Of a DNA stretch of 64,000 bases, positions 37,543 to 47,296 are shown piece after piece. Source of the DNA: CAZIUL01 sp964542475 (GTDB lineage Bacteria > Planctomycetota > B15-G4 > CAYZWU01); contig CAZIUL010000001.1 of the NCBI GenBank assembly GCA_964542475.1, forward strand, positions 1 to 64,000. The letters are read 5' to 3'. The notes beneath the pieces were generated by a model, which saw only the letters and a list, made by a program, of their open reading frames with translations, was not told where the DNA came from and searched no databases. The translations under genes and the position numbers were made by a program. Position 1 is the stretch's first letter. Every line of letters begins with the position of its first letter.

Positions 37543-40500
37543 ATGTCATCTGTGCCATCGAGGCTTGCGTGTGTTGTACTCGTTGCGGCTTTTTTCCTGA
37601 ACGCTCCAGCGGTTTTCGCACAGGATCTCCCTGATTGGGAAAACCCGCGGATGATCGGGCGGAACAAGGAAGCCGCCCACTGCACGCTGATCCCGTATCA
37701 GGATGTGGAATCCGCGTTTGAGGCCGAACCCGAGGCTTCGCCTTTTTATATCTCTCTCAACGGGAAGTGGAGGTTTTGCTGGTCGGCGAAACCCGCGGAC
37801 CGGCCCGAGGCTTTTTTCAAACCGGGGTACGATGTGAGCGGCTGGGACGAGATCCCAGTGCCTTCCTGCTGGCAGATGCTTGGATACGGCATTCCCATCT
37901 ACACCAATGTCACCTACCCGTTTCCAAAGAACCCGCCGCATATCCCGCATGACAACAATCCGGTAGGTTCCTACCGCAGGACCTTCACGGTTCCGTCCGA
38001 TTGGGAGGGGCGGGAGCTCTTCCTGCATTTTGCAGGTGTCAAGTCCGCGTTTTACCTGTGGGTCAACGGGAAAAAAGTCGGGTACAGCCAGGGGAGCATG
38101 ACCCCTGCCGAGTTCAACATTACCTCTTTTGTGAATACAGGGGAAAATGTGCTTGCTGTAGAAGTCTACAGGTGGAGCGATGGAAGCTACCTGGAGGATC
38201 AGGATTTCTGGCGCCTCAGCGGTATCTATCGCGATCTGTTCCTTTTTTCCACACCAAAGGTTCACATCCGGGATTTCTTCGTTCGATGCGATCTCGACGA
38301 CGCGTACAAGAACGCGGTGCTCAAGGTTTCGGCCAAGATCCGCAACTACGGCGAAACGATGTCTGGTGAGCACACCTTGAGACTGTTCCTCATCGAGGGA
38401 ATAGGAGAGCGGAGAAAGCCTTTTTTCACGAGCGGGACGGTTTCAAGGATCGCCTCCGGAGAAGAGAAGACCGTTGACCTGTCCATTGAAGTGCCTGATC
38501 CGCGCTTGTGGAACGCTGAGAGCCCGAACCTGGACACCGTGATCCTGGTGCTTGCGGATGAAGCGGGCAGGGTTGTAGAAACGGAGAGCTGCCGTTTCGG
38601 TTTTCGCGAGGTGGAGATCAGGGACCGCCGCCTTCTGCTCAACGGGAAACCGATCCGTCTGAAAGGGGTGAACCGCCACGAACACGATCCGGAACGGGGC
38701 CGCGCTGTGACCAGGGAAAGCATGATCACGGACATCCGGCTCATGAAGCGCCTCAACATCAACACGGTGCGCACCTCCCATTACCCCAACAATCCGCTTT
38801 GGTACGAGCTCTGCGACCGGTACGGGATCTACGTGATCGACGAGGCCAATGTGGAGTCGCACGGCATGGGGTACGGCAAGGAGTCGCTCGGGCACGACGC
38901 GGATTGGGAAACGGCACATGTGGACCGCACAGTGTCCATGGTACAGCGGGACAAGAACCACCCTTCGATCATCATCTGGTCTCTGGGCAACGAGGCGGGT
39001 CCGGGCCGGAACTTCGAAGCCACATCGGCTTCTGTCCGGGCCCTGGATTCAACACGCCCCATCCACTACGAGCGGATGAACTCGGTGGCGGATATGGACA
39101 GTGCCATGTACGTTCACGTGAACTGGCTCGATCAAAGAGGACGGAGCGATTCATCAAAGCCGTTCATCATGTGCGAGTACGCCCACGCAATGGGCAACTC
39201 CATCGGCAACCTGAAGGAGTACTGGGAGGTGATCGAGGCGCACCCGAACCTGATTGGCGGCTGCATCTGGGACTGGGTGGACCAGGGGCTGTACAAGGAA
39301 GCGCCCAACGGGGAGAAATACTTCGCCTACGGAGGCGATTACGGGGACCAGCCCAACTCGGGCAACTTCTGCATCAACGGGGTAGTGTTTCCGGACAGGA
39401 AACTCCCTCCCAAAGCGTGGGAGGTGAAAAAGGTGTACCAGTATGTGGATGTGAAGCCAGTGGACCTCGCATCAGGCAGGGTCCGCATCCGGAACAAGCG
39501 CGCCTTCAAGAGTCTTGCCGCGTTGAAGCCAAGCTGGACCCTGCTCGAGGACGGCCGTACTATCCAGCAGGGTGCGCTCGAATTCCTGGACATTCCCTCA
39601 GGTGAAAGCAGGATCGTTACCCTGCCCTTTACCCGGCCTGAAATCGTTCCCGGGGCTGAATACCAGGTGCGTCTCTCGTTTAAGCTGCGATACAATTTGA
39701 GCTGGGCGGACAAGGGGTACGAGGTGGCATGGGAGCAGCTCGATGTTCCGTATCAGGTTCCTGCTGCGCCGGTGTCGAGACTGGAAGCCATGCCGCCCTT
39801 GAAACTGGATGAGTCATCGGATGACGCGGTATTCATCAGCGGCAAGGGGTTCGAGATTGCCTTCAGCCGGGCCGAAGGCACGATCACGCGCCTTGATTAC
39901 AATAACAAGAGGGTGATCGACACATCCGCGGACGGGGCCTGCGGTCCGAAGCTGAACCTTTTCAGAGCGCCCACTGACAACGACAAGCACCTGGCCAGAT
40001 CCTGGTACAAGGCAGGCCTGAACAGTCTGCAGCGGGAGCTGGTCCGCATTGATGTGAAGCTGCTCAACGATAGGGCTGTGCGGATAACAACGGAATCGAT
40101 CCTGCGTGGCAGCGGGGAGGTAAGGTTCGATCATGAGTGTGTGTGGACGGTTCTTGGAAGCGGCGCGATCGTGCTCAGCAACCGTGTGGAGCCTCATAAC
40201 GGCCCCGGAGTTCTTCCAAGAATCGGCTTGGAGATGACGCTCCCCGGTTCAATGGAGAAGGTGGAATGGTACGGCCGCGGGCCGCACGAGAACTACGTGG
40301 ACCGCAAGGCAGGCGCCGCGGTTGGGCGCTACGGATCCACGGTTAACCGGATGTACGTGCCTTACGTGCGGCCCCAGGAGACGGGGAACAGGGAGGATGT
40401 GCGCTGGGTCGCTTTGACCGATGAATCAGGAGACGGGTTGCTGGTGAAGGCCAGGCCGACAATGTGTTTCTCAGCGCTTCACTACACGGCCGGCGATCTG

Positions 40501-41379
40501 GATTTAGCGGATCACACCTGTGAGCTCTCAGCGCGCGATGAGACCATCCTGAACATCGATTATGCCCAGTGCGGCATAGGGAACGGAAGCTGCGGCCCGG
40601 GTGCGCTGGACAGGTACATGCTCAGATCGAAGCCCGTTTTTTTCGAGACCTGCATCATGCCCTTCTCCAGGGAGAAGGCTGATCCGGCTGAGACAGCGCG
40701 CTCCGTGCTCCCGGTTCTTCCCATTGTAAGAATCGAAAGAAACGATAAGGGCGATCTTGTGCTGTCCTGCTCCTGTGAAGCTGCAACGATCCGCTACACC
40801 ACGGACGGATCCAGGCCTGTGATGTCATCCAGGGCGTACACAGGGCCTGCTCCATTGATCGAAGGCGGCACGATCACGGCTTGTGCATTTGAGGACGGGT
40901 GGATCGAGAGCCCCCTTTCGGAGAGAAAGTTCGGACTGTTCATGGACCGGACGGCGTGGAAGGTCCTTCATGCGGACAGCGAACATCCCGGAGAAGGCGA
41001 GGCAGTACATGCCATCGATGGCAACACCGGCACATACTGGCACACCAAATGGGGGCAGGGCGAGCCATCCCATCCGCACGAGATACGGATAGATCTTGGC
41101 CACACCTACGAGCTGGAAGGGATCTACTACCTGCCGCGCCAGGACATGGAGAACGGCAGGATCGATAGGTACCGGCTGTATGCGAGCAAAGACGGCAAGA
41201 GGTGGGAAAAATCCATTGATGAGGCACGGTTCGAAAACAGCAACCGGAAGCAGGCGATCCTTTTCAGCAAACCGGTGACAAGCCGTTTCATCCGCCTCGA
41301 AGCGCTGTCCGAGGTAAACGGCAAGCCCTGGACCAGTGTGGCTGAGATAGACGTGAAAGCGATCCGCAGGATCGATTGA
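37543..41379 (+). CDS. Exported GH2 beta-galactosidase with C-terminal chitobiase-type and discoidin domains
   Basis: A 1278-residue LacZ-type enzyme with a signal peptide (residues 1-26, cleavage after VFAQ). The sugar-binding jelly roll, immunoglobulin-like domains, TIM barrel and the Bgal_small_N/C-terminal super-sandwich can be followed. The acid/base Glu484 (LGNEAG) and the nucleophile Glu545 (MCEYAHAMGNS) are present. Beyond the usual ~1030-residue LacZ length, a chitobiase C-terminal-like domain (about 1070-1120, YTTDGSRP) and an F5/8-type discoidin domain (about 1140-1275) are added, probably for glycan or cell-surface binding. AAAGGA is upstream of the ATG. Substrate could be host or algal galactosides rather than lactose. 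Confidence 0.93.
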   Translation: MSSVPSRLACVVLVAAFFLNAPAVFAQDLPDWENPRMIGRNKEAAHCTLIPYQDVESAFEAEPEASPFYISLNGKWRFCWSAKPADRPEAFFKPGYDVSGWDEIPVPSCWQMLGYGIPIYTNVTYPFPKNPPHIPHDNNPVGSYRRTFTVPSDWEGRELFLHFAGVKSAFYLWVNGKKVGYSQGSMTPAEFNITSFVNTGENVLAVEVYRWSDGSYLEDQDFWRLSGIYRDLFLFSTPKVHIRDFFVRCDLDDAYKNAVLKVSAKIRNYGETMSGEHTLRLFLIEGIGERRKPFFTSGTVSRIASGEEKTVDLSIEVPDPRLWNAESPNLDTVILVLADEAGRVVETESCRFGFREVEIRDRRLLLNGKPIRLKGVNRHEHDPERGRAVTRESMITDIRLMKRLNINTVRTSHYPNNPLWYELCDRYGIYVIDEANVESHGMGYGKESLGHDADWETAHVDRTVSMVQRDKNHPSIIIWSLGNEAGPGRNFEATSASVRALDSTRPIHYERMNSVADMDSAMYVHVNWLDQRGRSDSSKPFIMCEYAHAMGNSIGNLKEYWEVIEAHPNLIGGCIWDWVDQGLYKEAPNGEKYFAYGGDYGDQPNSGNFCINGVVFPDRKLPPKAWEVKKVYQYVDVKPVDLASGRVRIRNKRAFKSLAALKPSWTLLEDGRTIQQGALEFLDIPSGESRIVTLPFTRPEIVPGAEYQVRLSFKLRYNLSWADKGYEVAWEQLDVPYQVPAAPVSRLEAMPPLKLDESSDDAVFISGKGFEIAFSRAEGTITRLDYNNKRVIDTSADGACGPKLNLFRAPTDNDKHLARSWYKAGLNSLQRELVRIDVKLLNDRAVRITTESILRGSGEVRFDHECVWTVLGSGAIVLSNRVEPHNGPGVLPRIGLEMTLPGSMEKVEWYGRGPHENYVDRKAGAAVGRYGSTVNRMYVPYVRPQETGNREDVRWVALTDESGDGLLVKARPTMCFSALHYTAGDLDLADHTCELSARDETILNIDYAQCGIGNGSCGPGALDRYMLRSKPVFFETCIMPFSREKADPAETARSVLPVLPIVRIERNDKGDLVLSCSCEAATIRYTTDGSRPVMSSRAYTGPAPLIEGGTITACAFEDGWIESPLSERKFGLFMDRTAWKVLHADSEHPGEGEAVHAIDGNTGTYWHTKWGQGEPSHPHEIRIDLGHTYELEGIYYLPRQDMENGRIDRYRLYASKDGKRWEKSIDEARFENSNRKQAILFSKPVTSRFIRLEALSEVNGKPWTSVAEIDVKAIRRID

Positions 41380-41745
41380 TTCGGAGGAAGAAGAATGAAA
41401 AAGAGAACCACGGATGGACACGGATGGACAATAATTTAGTGTACGATAATGACAACGATTCCGTGAATGAGGCCATTGTTTCAAAACGACCAACCCCATC
41501 CGAGAAGACCTGTAGGGGCGAAAAATTTTTCGCCCTCTTTGACATGGCAATTCAACAACGATGCCCGACCGGAAGAGGACGGCGTGGGAGCTGTCCATCC
41601 AGCCTCACACCGCAAATCGAATTGAGGGTGACTTTCCGATCGGTTCCTGTACAATTTCCGTCTTATTCTATTTCCCGTGACGAGCCCGTGCAGATGTCTT
41701 GCACGGCCCGGCCGGGTACCGGTTTATTGAAGAAACAGACCACCA
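41380..41745. other. Intergenic region with palindrome and dispersed-repeat fragment
   Basis: A 366-base spacer between the galactosidase and symporter genes. At 41404-41430 there is ACGGATGGACACGGATGGAC, a short direct repeat that also appears in shorter form at about 22949-22962. At 41516-41535 there is a perfect palindrome, GGGCGAAAAA with TTTTTCGCCC, that could form a terminator-like hairpin or be a REP-type repeat. No gene is seen. Confidence 0.5.
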
Positions 41746-43575
41746 ATGGAAGAGTTCGCAAAAACCAACTTCACCAGCCTCGATTGGTATATTGTCATCC
41801 TTTATCCGCTTATCTCGTTGGTCATCGGAATCGTGGTGGCGAAGTTCATCAAGAACATGAAGGACTTCGTGTGCGCCGGACACGGACTGGGTTTGTGCCT
41901 CGGCATCGCCACCATGACAGGCACCGAGCTTGGCCTGATAACAGTCATGTACAGCGCCCAGAAAGGGTTCACCGGCGGTTTTGCAGCCTTTCACATCGCT
42001 TTGGCCGCGGGCATCGTGACATTCATCGTCGGGGTGACCGGCTTTCCTGTTTACCGGCTGCGCAAGATGAAGGTGCTCACAATCCCTGAGTTCTACGAGC
42101 GGCGTTTCGACCGCAAAACGCGTATCCTCGGCGGGATCATGATGGCGCTCGGCGGTATCCTGAACATGGGGCTCTTCCTCAAGGTGGGTTCCATGTTCAT
42201 CGTGGGCATCACCGGGCTGTCCGCTGAGAGCGACGCCCTCATGCTGGTCATGATTTTTTTGATAACACTTGTGCTGATCTATACATGCCTTGGCGGCATG
42301 ATCTCCGTGGTGATCGCTGACTATGTTCAGTTCGTGGTTCTATCGTTTGGATTGATACTGGCCACGATCCTGGCAGTCAACCGGCTGGGATGGGTCGAGA
42401 TCTTTGAAGGTATACGCACCACAATGGGCGAGAAGGGTTTTGATCCCACGGTTGAGACGGTCACGCGGGGCGTCGCTGGGAGCGGCTTCGGCTGGGACTA
42501 CATCGTGTGGATGTGCTTCCTGGGGCTGGTGAGCTGCGGCATATGGCCCACATCGGTTGCGCGCGCCCTGTCCATGGAAAGCCCAAAGGCGGTCAAGAGG
42601 CAGTACATGTTCGGATCGATCTCGTTCATGATCCGGTTTCTCATCCCTTACTTCTGGGGCATCTGCGCCTTCGTGTTCATCATGAATCAGGAGGGATCGC
42701 TGAAGGAGCTCTTCTTTCCTGCAGGAGGAGAGGGGGCCATGGACAACCTGTACGGCATGCCGGTTTTTCTGGGCAGGATACTTCCGGCTGGCCTCATCGG
42801 AATAATTACCGCGGGAATGGTGGCCGCGTTCATGTCCACGCACGACAGCTACCTTCTCTGCTGGAGCTCGGTGATCACGCAGGACGTGGTCGCGCCGATC
42901 ATGGAAAACCGCGGCAACCCCATGAGTGCTAAAGCGCGTATCCTGCTCACACGGATCCTGATCTTCGCCATCGGCATTTACGTGCTTTACTGGGGCCTCT
43001 GGTACAAGGGAAAGGACGACATCTGGGACTACATGGCTGTGACCGGTGCTGTTTACTTCACAGGCGCTTTTGCACTGCTGTTCGGCGGGCTTTACTGGAA
43101 GCGTGCCAGCTCCACAGGCGCCTTTTTAGCGCTTTTGTCCGGCCTGGGTGCTATTATCGGCCTGAGCCCGGTTCAGAAGCTACTCGAATCAGGCATCATT
43201 TTCCTCTTCCCGGTTAATGATCAGTTCGAACTGGTCATCGCCAGCGAGCGGGTTGGCCTGTTCACCATCGGTTTTTCAACGCTTGTGCTCGTTGTGGGTT
43301 CCCTTCTGTTTCCGGATAAAAAGAAAAAGAAAGAGCTTCCAAAGGAGGAGGGCAGAGATAAGGCCCTGATACGCTTTGCAGTAATCGTCGCGATCGTTGC
43401 GGCAGGTATAGCCTGGGTTGATTATACCGGTTCCTGGGAGCTGCTGTGGAAAATCCTTCTCATAGCAGCGGTAGTGCTGTTCGGGCTGCTTGCCGTGTGG
43501 GTGACAGTAGGCGGAGCGGCTGACATCAAGAAGCTGTTTGCCAGGATCCGGCAGAGTCACGAGGAGGATAGTTGA
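41746..43575 (+). CDS. SSS-family sodium/solute symporter
   Basis: A 609-residue integral membrane protein with about 13-14 hydrophobic segments. The SSS family features are visible: an early unwound region (DFVCAGHGLGLCLGIATMTGT), the RLRKMKVLTIPEFYERRF loop after helix 3, and an ILTRILIF/WGLWYKGKDD stretch. The C-terminus extends with two additional helices and a charged tail. Sodium-driven uptake of a sugar, amino acid or other solute is expected. It is downstream of the galactosidase but separated by a 366-base spacer, so co-regulation is uncertain. The ribosome-binding site is weak. Confidence 0.88.
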   Translation: MEEFAKTNFTSLDWYIVILYPLISLVIGIVVAKFIKNMKDFVCAGHGLGLCLGIATMTGTELGLITVMYSAQKGFTGGFAAFHIALAAGIVTFIVGVTGFPVYRLRKMKVLTIPEFYERRFDRKTRILGGIMMALGGILNMGLFLKVGSMFIVGITGLSAESDALMLVMIFLITLVLIYTCLGGMISVVIADYVQFVVLSFGLILATILAVNRLGWVEIFEGIRTTMGEKGFDPTVETVTRGVAGSGFGWDYIVWMCFLGLVSCGIWPTSVARALSMESPKAVKRQYMFGSISFMIRFLIPYFWGICAFVFIMNQEGSLKELFFPAGGEGAMDNLYGMPVFLGRILPAGLIGIITAGMVAAFMSTHDSYLLCWSSVITQDVVAPIMENRGNPMSAKARILLTRILIFAIGIYVLYWGLWYKGKDDIWDYMAVTGAVYFTGAFALLFGGLYWKRASSTGAFLALLSGLGAIIGLSPVQKLLESGIIFLFPVNDQFELVIASERVGLFTIGFSTLVLVVGSLLFPDKKKKKELPKEEGRDKALIRFAVIVAIVAAGIAWVDYTGSWELLWKILLIAAVVLFGLLAVWVTVGGAADIKKLFARIRQSHEEDS

Positions 43576-43592
43576 AGGCTCAAGGCTCCAGC

Positions 43593-44405
43593 CTACTTCC
43601 CAAGCACGAACCGTTTTGCCTCGATGATGTCGCGTACGCGGTTTTCCCCGGCTTCGCGCTCGATGCTCATGTACCCTGAAAAACCGCCATCTTCAAGCGC
43701 GCCGAAAAACACGTTCCAGTCCACCGCACCTGTTCCCACCACTACCTCCTCGCCCCAAACACCGGGTGTCTTCGCCGGGAGCGCGTCTTTTACATGCACC
43801 TGCTTTACATGTTTCATGAGCGTTTTTACCGAGTCCACAGGGTCGCCCATTCCGTAAAGGATCATGTTGGCCGGGTCGAAGTTGACTCCCACGTTGGAAG
43901 CGTCCAGATGCTCGAGAAACCTCTTCAGCGTGGATGCGTCCTCCTGCCCTGTTTCGAACGCGAGCTCGATCCCTTCCGATCCGAACGCCTCGGCAATTGT
44001 GCGCAGGCGATCCGCCAGCTTCTCGTATGCAGGGTCCGATGGCGATTCCGGGAGAAAACCCGCGTGAAAGGTGACCAGGTTCAGCCCCAGGGAGCGCGCC
44101 ACGGGGATGACCTTACGAATGTGCTTCCAGTTGTCCTTCCATGTGCGGTCGGGAACGACCCCTCCTGTCAGGCGGATCGAGTCCAGGCTGGTGTAGTCCT
44201 CGTCTTTTGTGCCGAACATACCGGAGACGATACGAATGCCTTCATCCGCAAGCTCCTCTCCGGCACGGGCCCATTTCTTGTCGTATACCGTCGGGCCCAG
44301 GTCGAGCTGTACTTTGTTGATCCCGATATCTTTCATCAGCCTGATGAGCTCCCCGGGATCAGCGGGACGCAGCGACCAGGAGCATACCGCAAGCTGGTCA
44401 TTCAT
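43593..44405 (-). CDS. Sugar phosphate isomerase/epimerase-type TIM-barrel protein
   Basis: A 270-residue xylose-isomerase-like TIM barrel. The metal-binding pattern includes the Glu in IELAFETGQE, the Asp of NFDPANMI, the His of KQVHVKDA and the Glu of MSIEREAG, as expected for the divalent-metal site. The frame extends upstream to a TTG (44483), but the extension has no homology; the ATG at 44405 begins at the first beta strand, although its ribosome-binding site is poor. It is convergent with the SSS symporter. The reaction is probably isomerisation or epimerisation of a keto sugar, as often found next to Gfo/Idh/MocA genes. Confidence 0.85.
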   Translation of the reverse strand: MNDQLAVCSWSLRPADPGELIRLMKDIGINKVQLDLGPTVYDKKWARAGEELADEGIRIVSGMFGTKDEDYTSLDSIRLTGGVVPDRTWKDNWKHIRKVIPVARSLGLNLVTFHAGFLPESPSDPAYEKLADRLRTIAEAFGSEGIELAFETGQEDASTLKRFLEHLDASNVGVNFDPANMILYGMGDPVDSVKTLMKHVKQVHVKDALPAKTPGVWGEEVVVGTGAVDWNVFFGALEDGGFSGYMSIEREAGENRVRDIIEAKRFVLGK

Positions 44406-44505
44406 ATGTTGTTTTTTCAAAGGATCAGTCCTTTCGGTTTTTTTGATGTTCTTGATATCCCCCGAATTAAACCACAAGGCCAATGATTAAGTAACCACCG
44501 AATAA

Positions 44506-44540
44506 AAAGCCCACACCCCTTGTCCAGGGATGTGGGCTTT
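44506..44540 (-). terminator. Rho-independent terminator of the PAD-like gene
   Basis: AAAGCCCACA (44506-44515) pairs with TGTGGGCTTT (44531-44540). The adjoining CCCCT and AGGGA extend the stem, with a short loop; T-rich sequence follows on the minus strand. Confidence 0.85.
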
Positions 44541-44576
44541 ATCGTCGTGCACAAGCGCGCTGTAGCGCGGAAACGG

Positions 44577-46451
44577 TTACTCAACGACCTCGACCGCTAT
44601 TGGGTTGGAAACGAAGCCGTAAGGCGAATAGAGCGTGAAGGCGAAGTTCATGATCAAGCCCTCCATCGCACCCGGCAGCGGACCAAAGGTGTCGAGCGTT
44701 GCCGTGGCTGTCCCTGTCGCGTCGAGGGTGCCGTAAAAGTCAAGCAGAGCCGGGGTATTGGCAAGCTTGAAGATGAAGCCTGTGAACACGTCCCAGTTGA
44801 GGGGCAGGGTCTGGCCTCCGGGGAGCGGCAGGCCGGGCTCGGTCCCGGATATCGATCCGAGAAGGAAGTAGTTGCGAAACCCGTAAGACGGGCCGGCATC
44901 AAGATCAAAGTCGATCACTCCACCGCTGCACGATAGAGCGAATGTGTCCGCATCGAGAGACGGATTGGATTCCATGGCATTGAACGTGTGCGCGTCCGGT
45001 GCGCCGATGTACGGATGGTTCTCGCTCCTGCCGGATGCGTCCTCTGCATGGATGTAGTACCTGACCTTTGTTCCGTGTGGTTGATTTGGGATGTATGCGT
45101 TGTAGATGTATCCGACGCCTGAATAGGTCATCTGCACCGAACTCCACGAGCCGCCCTCGGTTGTTTTCCAGTAAACAACAGGGGTGTTGTTGATCAGGCT
45201 CTGCCCGCTGTAGGGGTGCACCTCTGCCTCCACGAGAAAACCGCCGGGGGAGGGAGCCTGGTTAGTAAGCGGCGTGTGGTTGACGTAGAGCATGAACCGG
45301 TCCTTGATGCCCATTGTCCTGCAGTGCAGCGCATCGGTCGAAGCCCACGAACCGGTGAAACCGAGCACCTCATATCCGGGCATGGCCTCTTCGAACGATT
45401 CGATGGCGTCGTCGTCCCACGAGCTGTTGCTGATCGGCATGAGAAGCTTGTCGTTCAGCACGAGGCAGTTGATGTACGACTGGCCGGTGGGGCAGTAAAC
45501 CCTGTAGACCTCGTACGGGGTGCCGTAGCAGCTGTTCTGGGCCTCGAAGTAATCCACCGCGTCTTCCAGTTCGTTGTACTGGGAGTGGCTCGGCGGGACC
45601 TCGATGATCATAACCTTGTCGGGTGCTAGAAACTTGGCGAAGCAGTCGATGTGCTTGATGTACGCCCCAAGCGCATCAGGGATCACGTGATAGGTTCGGA
45701 TCCCGAGGTAGTCCTCGACCATGTCCCTGATCTGCTGGTGGGTGTATCCCGAATTCTCGGACCACACGAGGTCGGTTGATACGGCGATCCCCTGGCCATC
45801 GCACATGTAGTTGCCTCCCGCACCTTCGTAGTCCATGTCGTAAACCGGTATTCCCTGGTCGATCCCGTATTTTGTGGGGATCTTGTCATCATTGGGGCGC
45901 GGGCGGTTGTAGATGATATCAACGATGCCCTGTTCGTCGTTGCCGTTGAAGATGAACCAGGGGCCGTAATCCCTCGTCCAGTACGTGTCGCTGCTCGCGA
46001 TCAGGAAGGTGCAGTTGCTCGTGTTCACACCGTTGCTCTGGTAGTAGCCGAGCACCTGGTTTTTCTGGCTCGTGCTGCTGACAATGGTCGTCACCCCCGT
46101 GTCCTCGGACATCTCCGCGATGATTGCGTACGAGATGCCCTTGGGGTAGCGGATCAGCACTCCTTCGAGCGGTTCGAACTCTGCGGGCTGGCGGATGTCC
46201 CCCGGGGGAGGTGCTGAAGCGCGGAAGTCCTTGCCTATTTCATCGAGCCTGTTCATCTCGTCCGGGGTCAGCCAGATCGGAAGCGCACCGGGGTTGTTCC
46301 TTTCCCACTCTTTCTGCATTTCTATGGGAACCGTTCGCGGATCCTTGTCCTGTTCGTCCGCTGCAACGAGAGTGTTTTGAAAGTGGGCGGCAACCAGGAC
46401 CAGAACTGTAATCGTCAAGAACCACCTCATTTTTCTGCTTTTCTTATGCAT
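44577..46451 (-). CDS. Secreted peptidylarginine/agmatine deiminase-like protein with shared C-terminal module
   Basis: A 624-residue exported protein of the PAD_porph/agmatine deiminase family, which hydrolyses guanidino groups to ureido groups (citrulline formation on peptides or agmatine). A signal peptide (residues 1-31) precedes the catalytic domain (about 85-390). Conserved elements are WTRDYGPWF (Asp161), KHIDCFAKF with His267 and Asp269, and ALHCRTMG with the nucleophile Cys377. A beta domain (about 395-490) follows, then the C-terminal module (about 497-624) shared with two C25 peptidases and the FG-GAP protein, ending VSNPIAVEVVE. GAGGTG precedes the ATG. Export points to protein or peptide citrullination rather than intracellular agmatine metabolism. 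A terminator follows. Confidence 0.85.
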   Translation of the reverse strand: MHKKSRKMRWFLTITVLVLVAAHFQNTLVAADEQDKDPRTVPIEMQKEWERNNPGALPIWLTPDEMNRLDEIGKDFRASAPPPGDIRQPAEFEPLEGVLIRYPKGISYAIIAEMSEDTGVTTIVSSTSQKNQVLGYYQSNGVNTSNCTFLIASSDTYWTRDYGPWFIFNGNDEQGIVDIIYNRPRPNDDKIPTKYGIDQGIPVYDMDYEGAGGNYMCDGQGIAVSTDLVWSENSGYTHQQIRDMVEDYLGIRTYHVIPDALGAYIKHIDCFAKFLAPDKVMIIEVPPSHSQYNELEDAVDYFEAQNSCYGTPYEVYRVYCPTGQSYINCLVLNDKLLMPISNSSWDDDAIESFEEAMPGYEVLGFTGSWASTDALHCRTMGIKDRFMLYVNHTPLTNQAPSPGGFLVEAEVHPYSGQSLINNTPVVYWKTTEGGSWSSVQMTYSGVGYIYNAYIPNQPHGTKVRYYIHAEDASGRSENHPYIGAPDAHTFNAMESNPSLDADTFALSCSGGVIDFDLDAGPSYGFRNYFLLGSISGTEPGLPLPGGQTLPLNWDVFTGFIFKLANTPALLDFYGTLDATGTATATLDTFGPLPGAMEGLIMNFAFTLYSPYGFVSNPIAVEVVE

Positions 46452-46951
46452 CAGTCACCTCAATAAGTTTCCAAAATGAACCAATCGGTTGTTTCCTTGT
46501 CGCTTTCTTTGCGCGACATCTTTCTGAATCGGCGTAAAAGGGGACTTCCGGCCGAATCGAGAAAAGGCATTTGTTCTGAATGATAGGGCTTTTTTTAGGT
46601 GAACGGTTGTGGCAAACCAGGTTTACAAGCGGTAGTACAGGAACTTCCGCTTGTTGATGAAAATATATATCAATACCGAGGAAAAGTCAATCAGTAGACA
46701 TTCGAATCTTGATCCGTATTTTTGCTGTTATCAAGCCCAGACAATCCAGAATACTGCATATCGGTTGTTTTTGATAATAATCGGCTGGTGTACGCTATAT
46801 ATAGGGCTTTGTCGAGTCCCGTACCCGGAACTGCTCCTGACCGGCTATTTCTTCTTTGACCTGACATTTGTTATGGTGCATTATCCTCAAGCGCACCCGG
46901 AACAACGGCAGCATTCAGCAAGCATTGTTTTTTGATACGAAAGGAAGAGAG
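46452..46951. other. Intergenic region between divergent genes
   Basis: 500 bases between the PAD-like gene and a small secreted-protein gene. It is AT-rich around 46650-46810. A possible weak -10 (TATATAT at about 46795) is present without a well-spaced -35. No gene is supported. Confidence 0.45.
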
Positions 46952-47296
46952 ATGAAGGATTCATACTGGAAGGCTGCAACCCTGTTGTTGATGGCTGTCC
47001 TGATAGTTGTCACTGCTTCTTTGGCCACCAGCGGACAGTCCAGAAAAAGCAGCAAAAGCAGCGATGACGACAAGAAGATGCCCGAATACGCTGAGGACGG
47101 CGTGAAAAGCGTTGTCGTTGAAGGCAACAAGGATCGCTACCGCCTTTCGATAGGAGGAGGATCAAGGGGGACTGAAAACGAGAAAATATTCCTCTATGAT
47201 TCATGGGACCTGGTCAACACGAAGGATATCTGGTTCCTGGCTGACTGCCATACATCGCATCCCATGTGGAAGCGGGTTCCGTTCGATCGGAAGTAG
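46952..47296 (+). CDS. Small secreted or lipoprotein-like hypothetical protein
   Basis: A 114-residue protein with an N-terminal hydrophobic segment (about 8-26, AATLLLMAVLIVVTASLA), a Ser/Lys-rich linker (SRKSSKSSDD) and a small soluble domain ending WKRVPFDRK. AAGGAAGAG lies just before the ATG at 46952. No family is recognised. It lies upstream of the DUF362 gene in the same direction, with a gap of about 160 bases. Confidence 0.55.
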   Translation: MKDSYWKAATLLLMAVLIVVTASLATSGQSRKSSKSSDDDKKMPEYAEDGVKSVVVEGNKDRYRLSIGGGSRGTENEKIFLYDSWDLVNTKDIWFLADCHTSHPMWKRVPFDRK

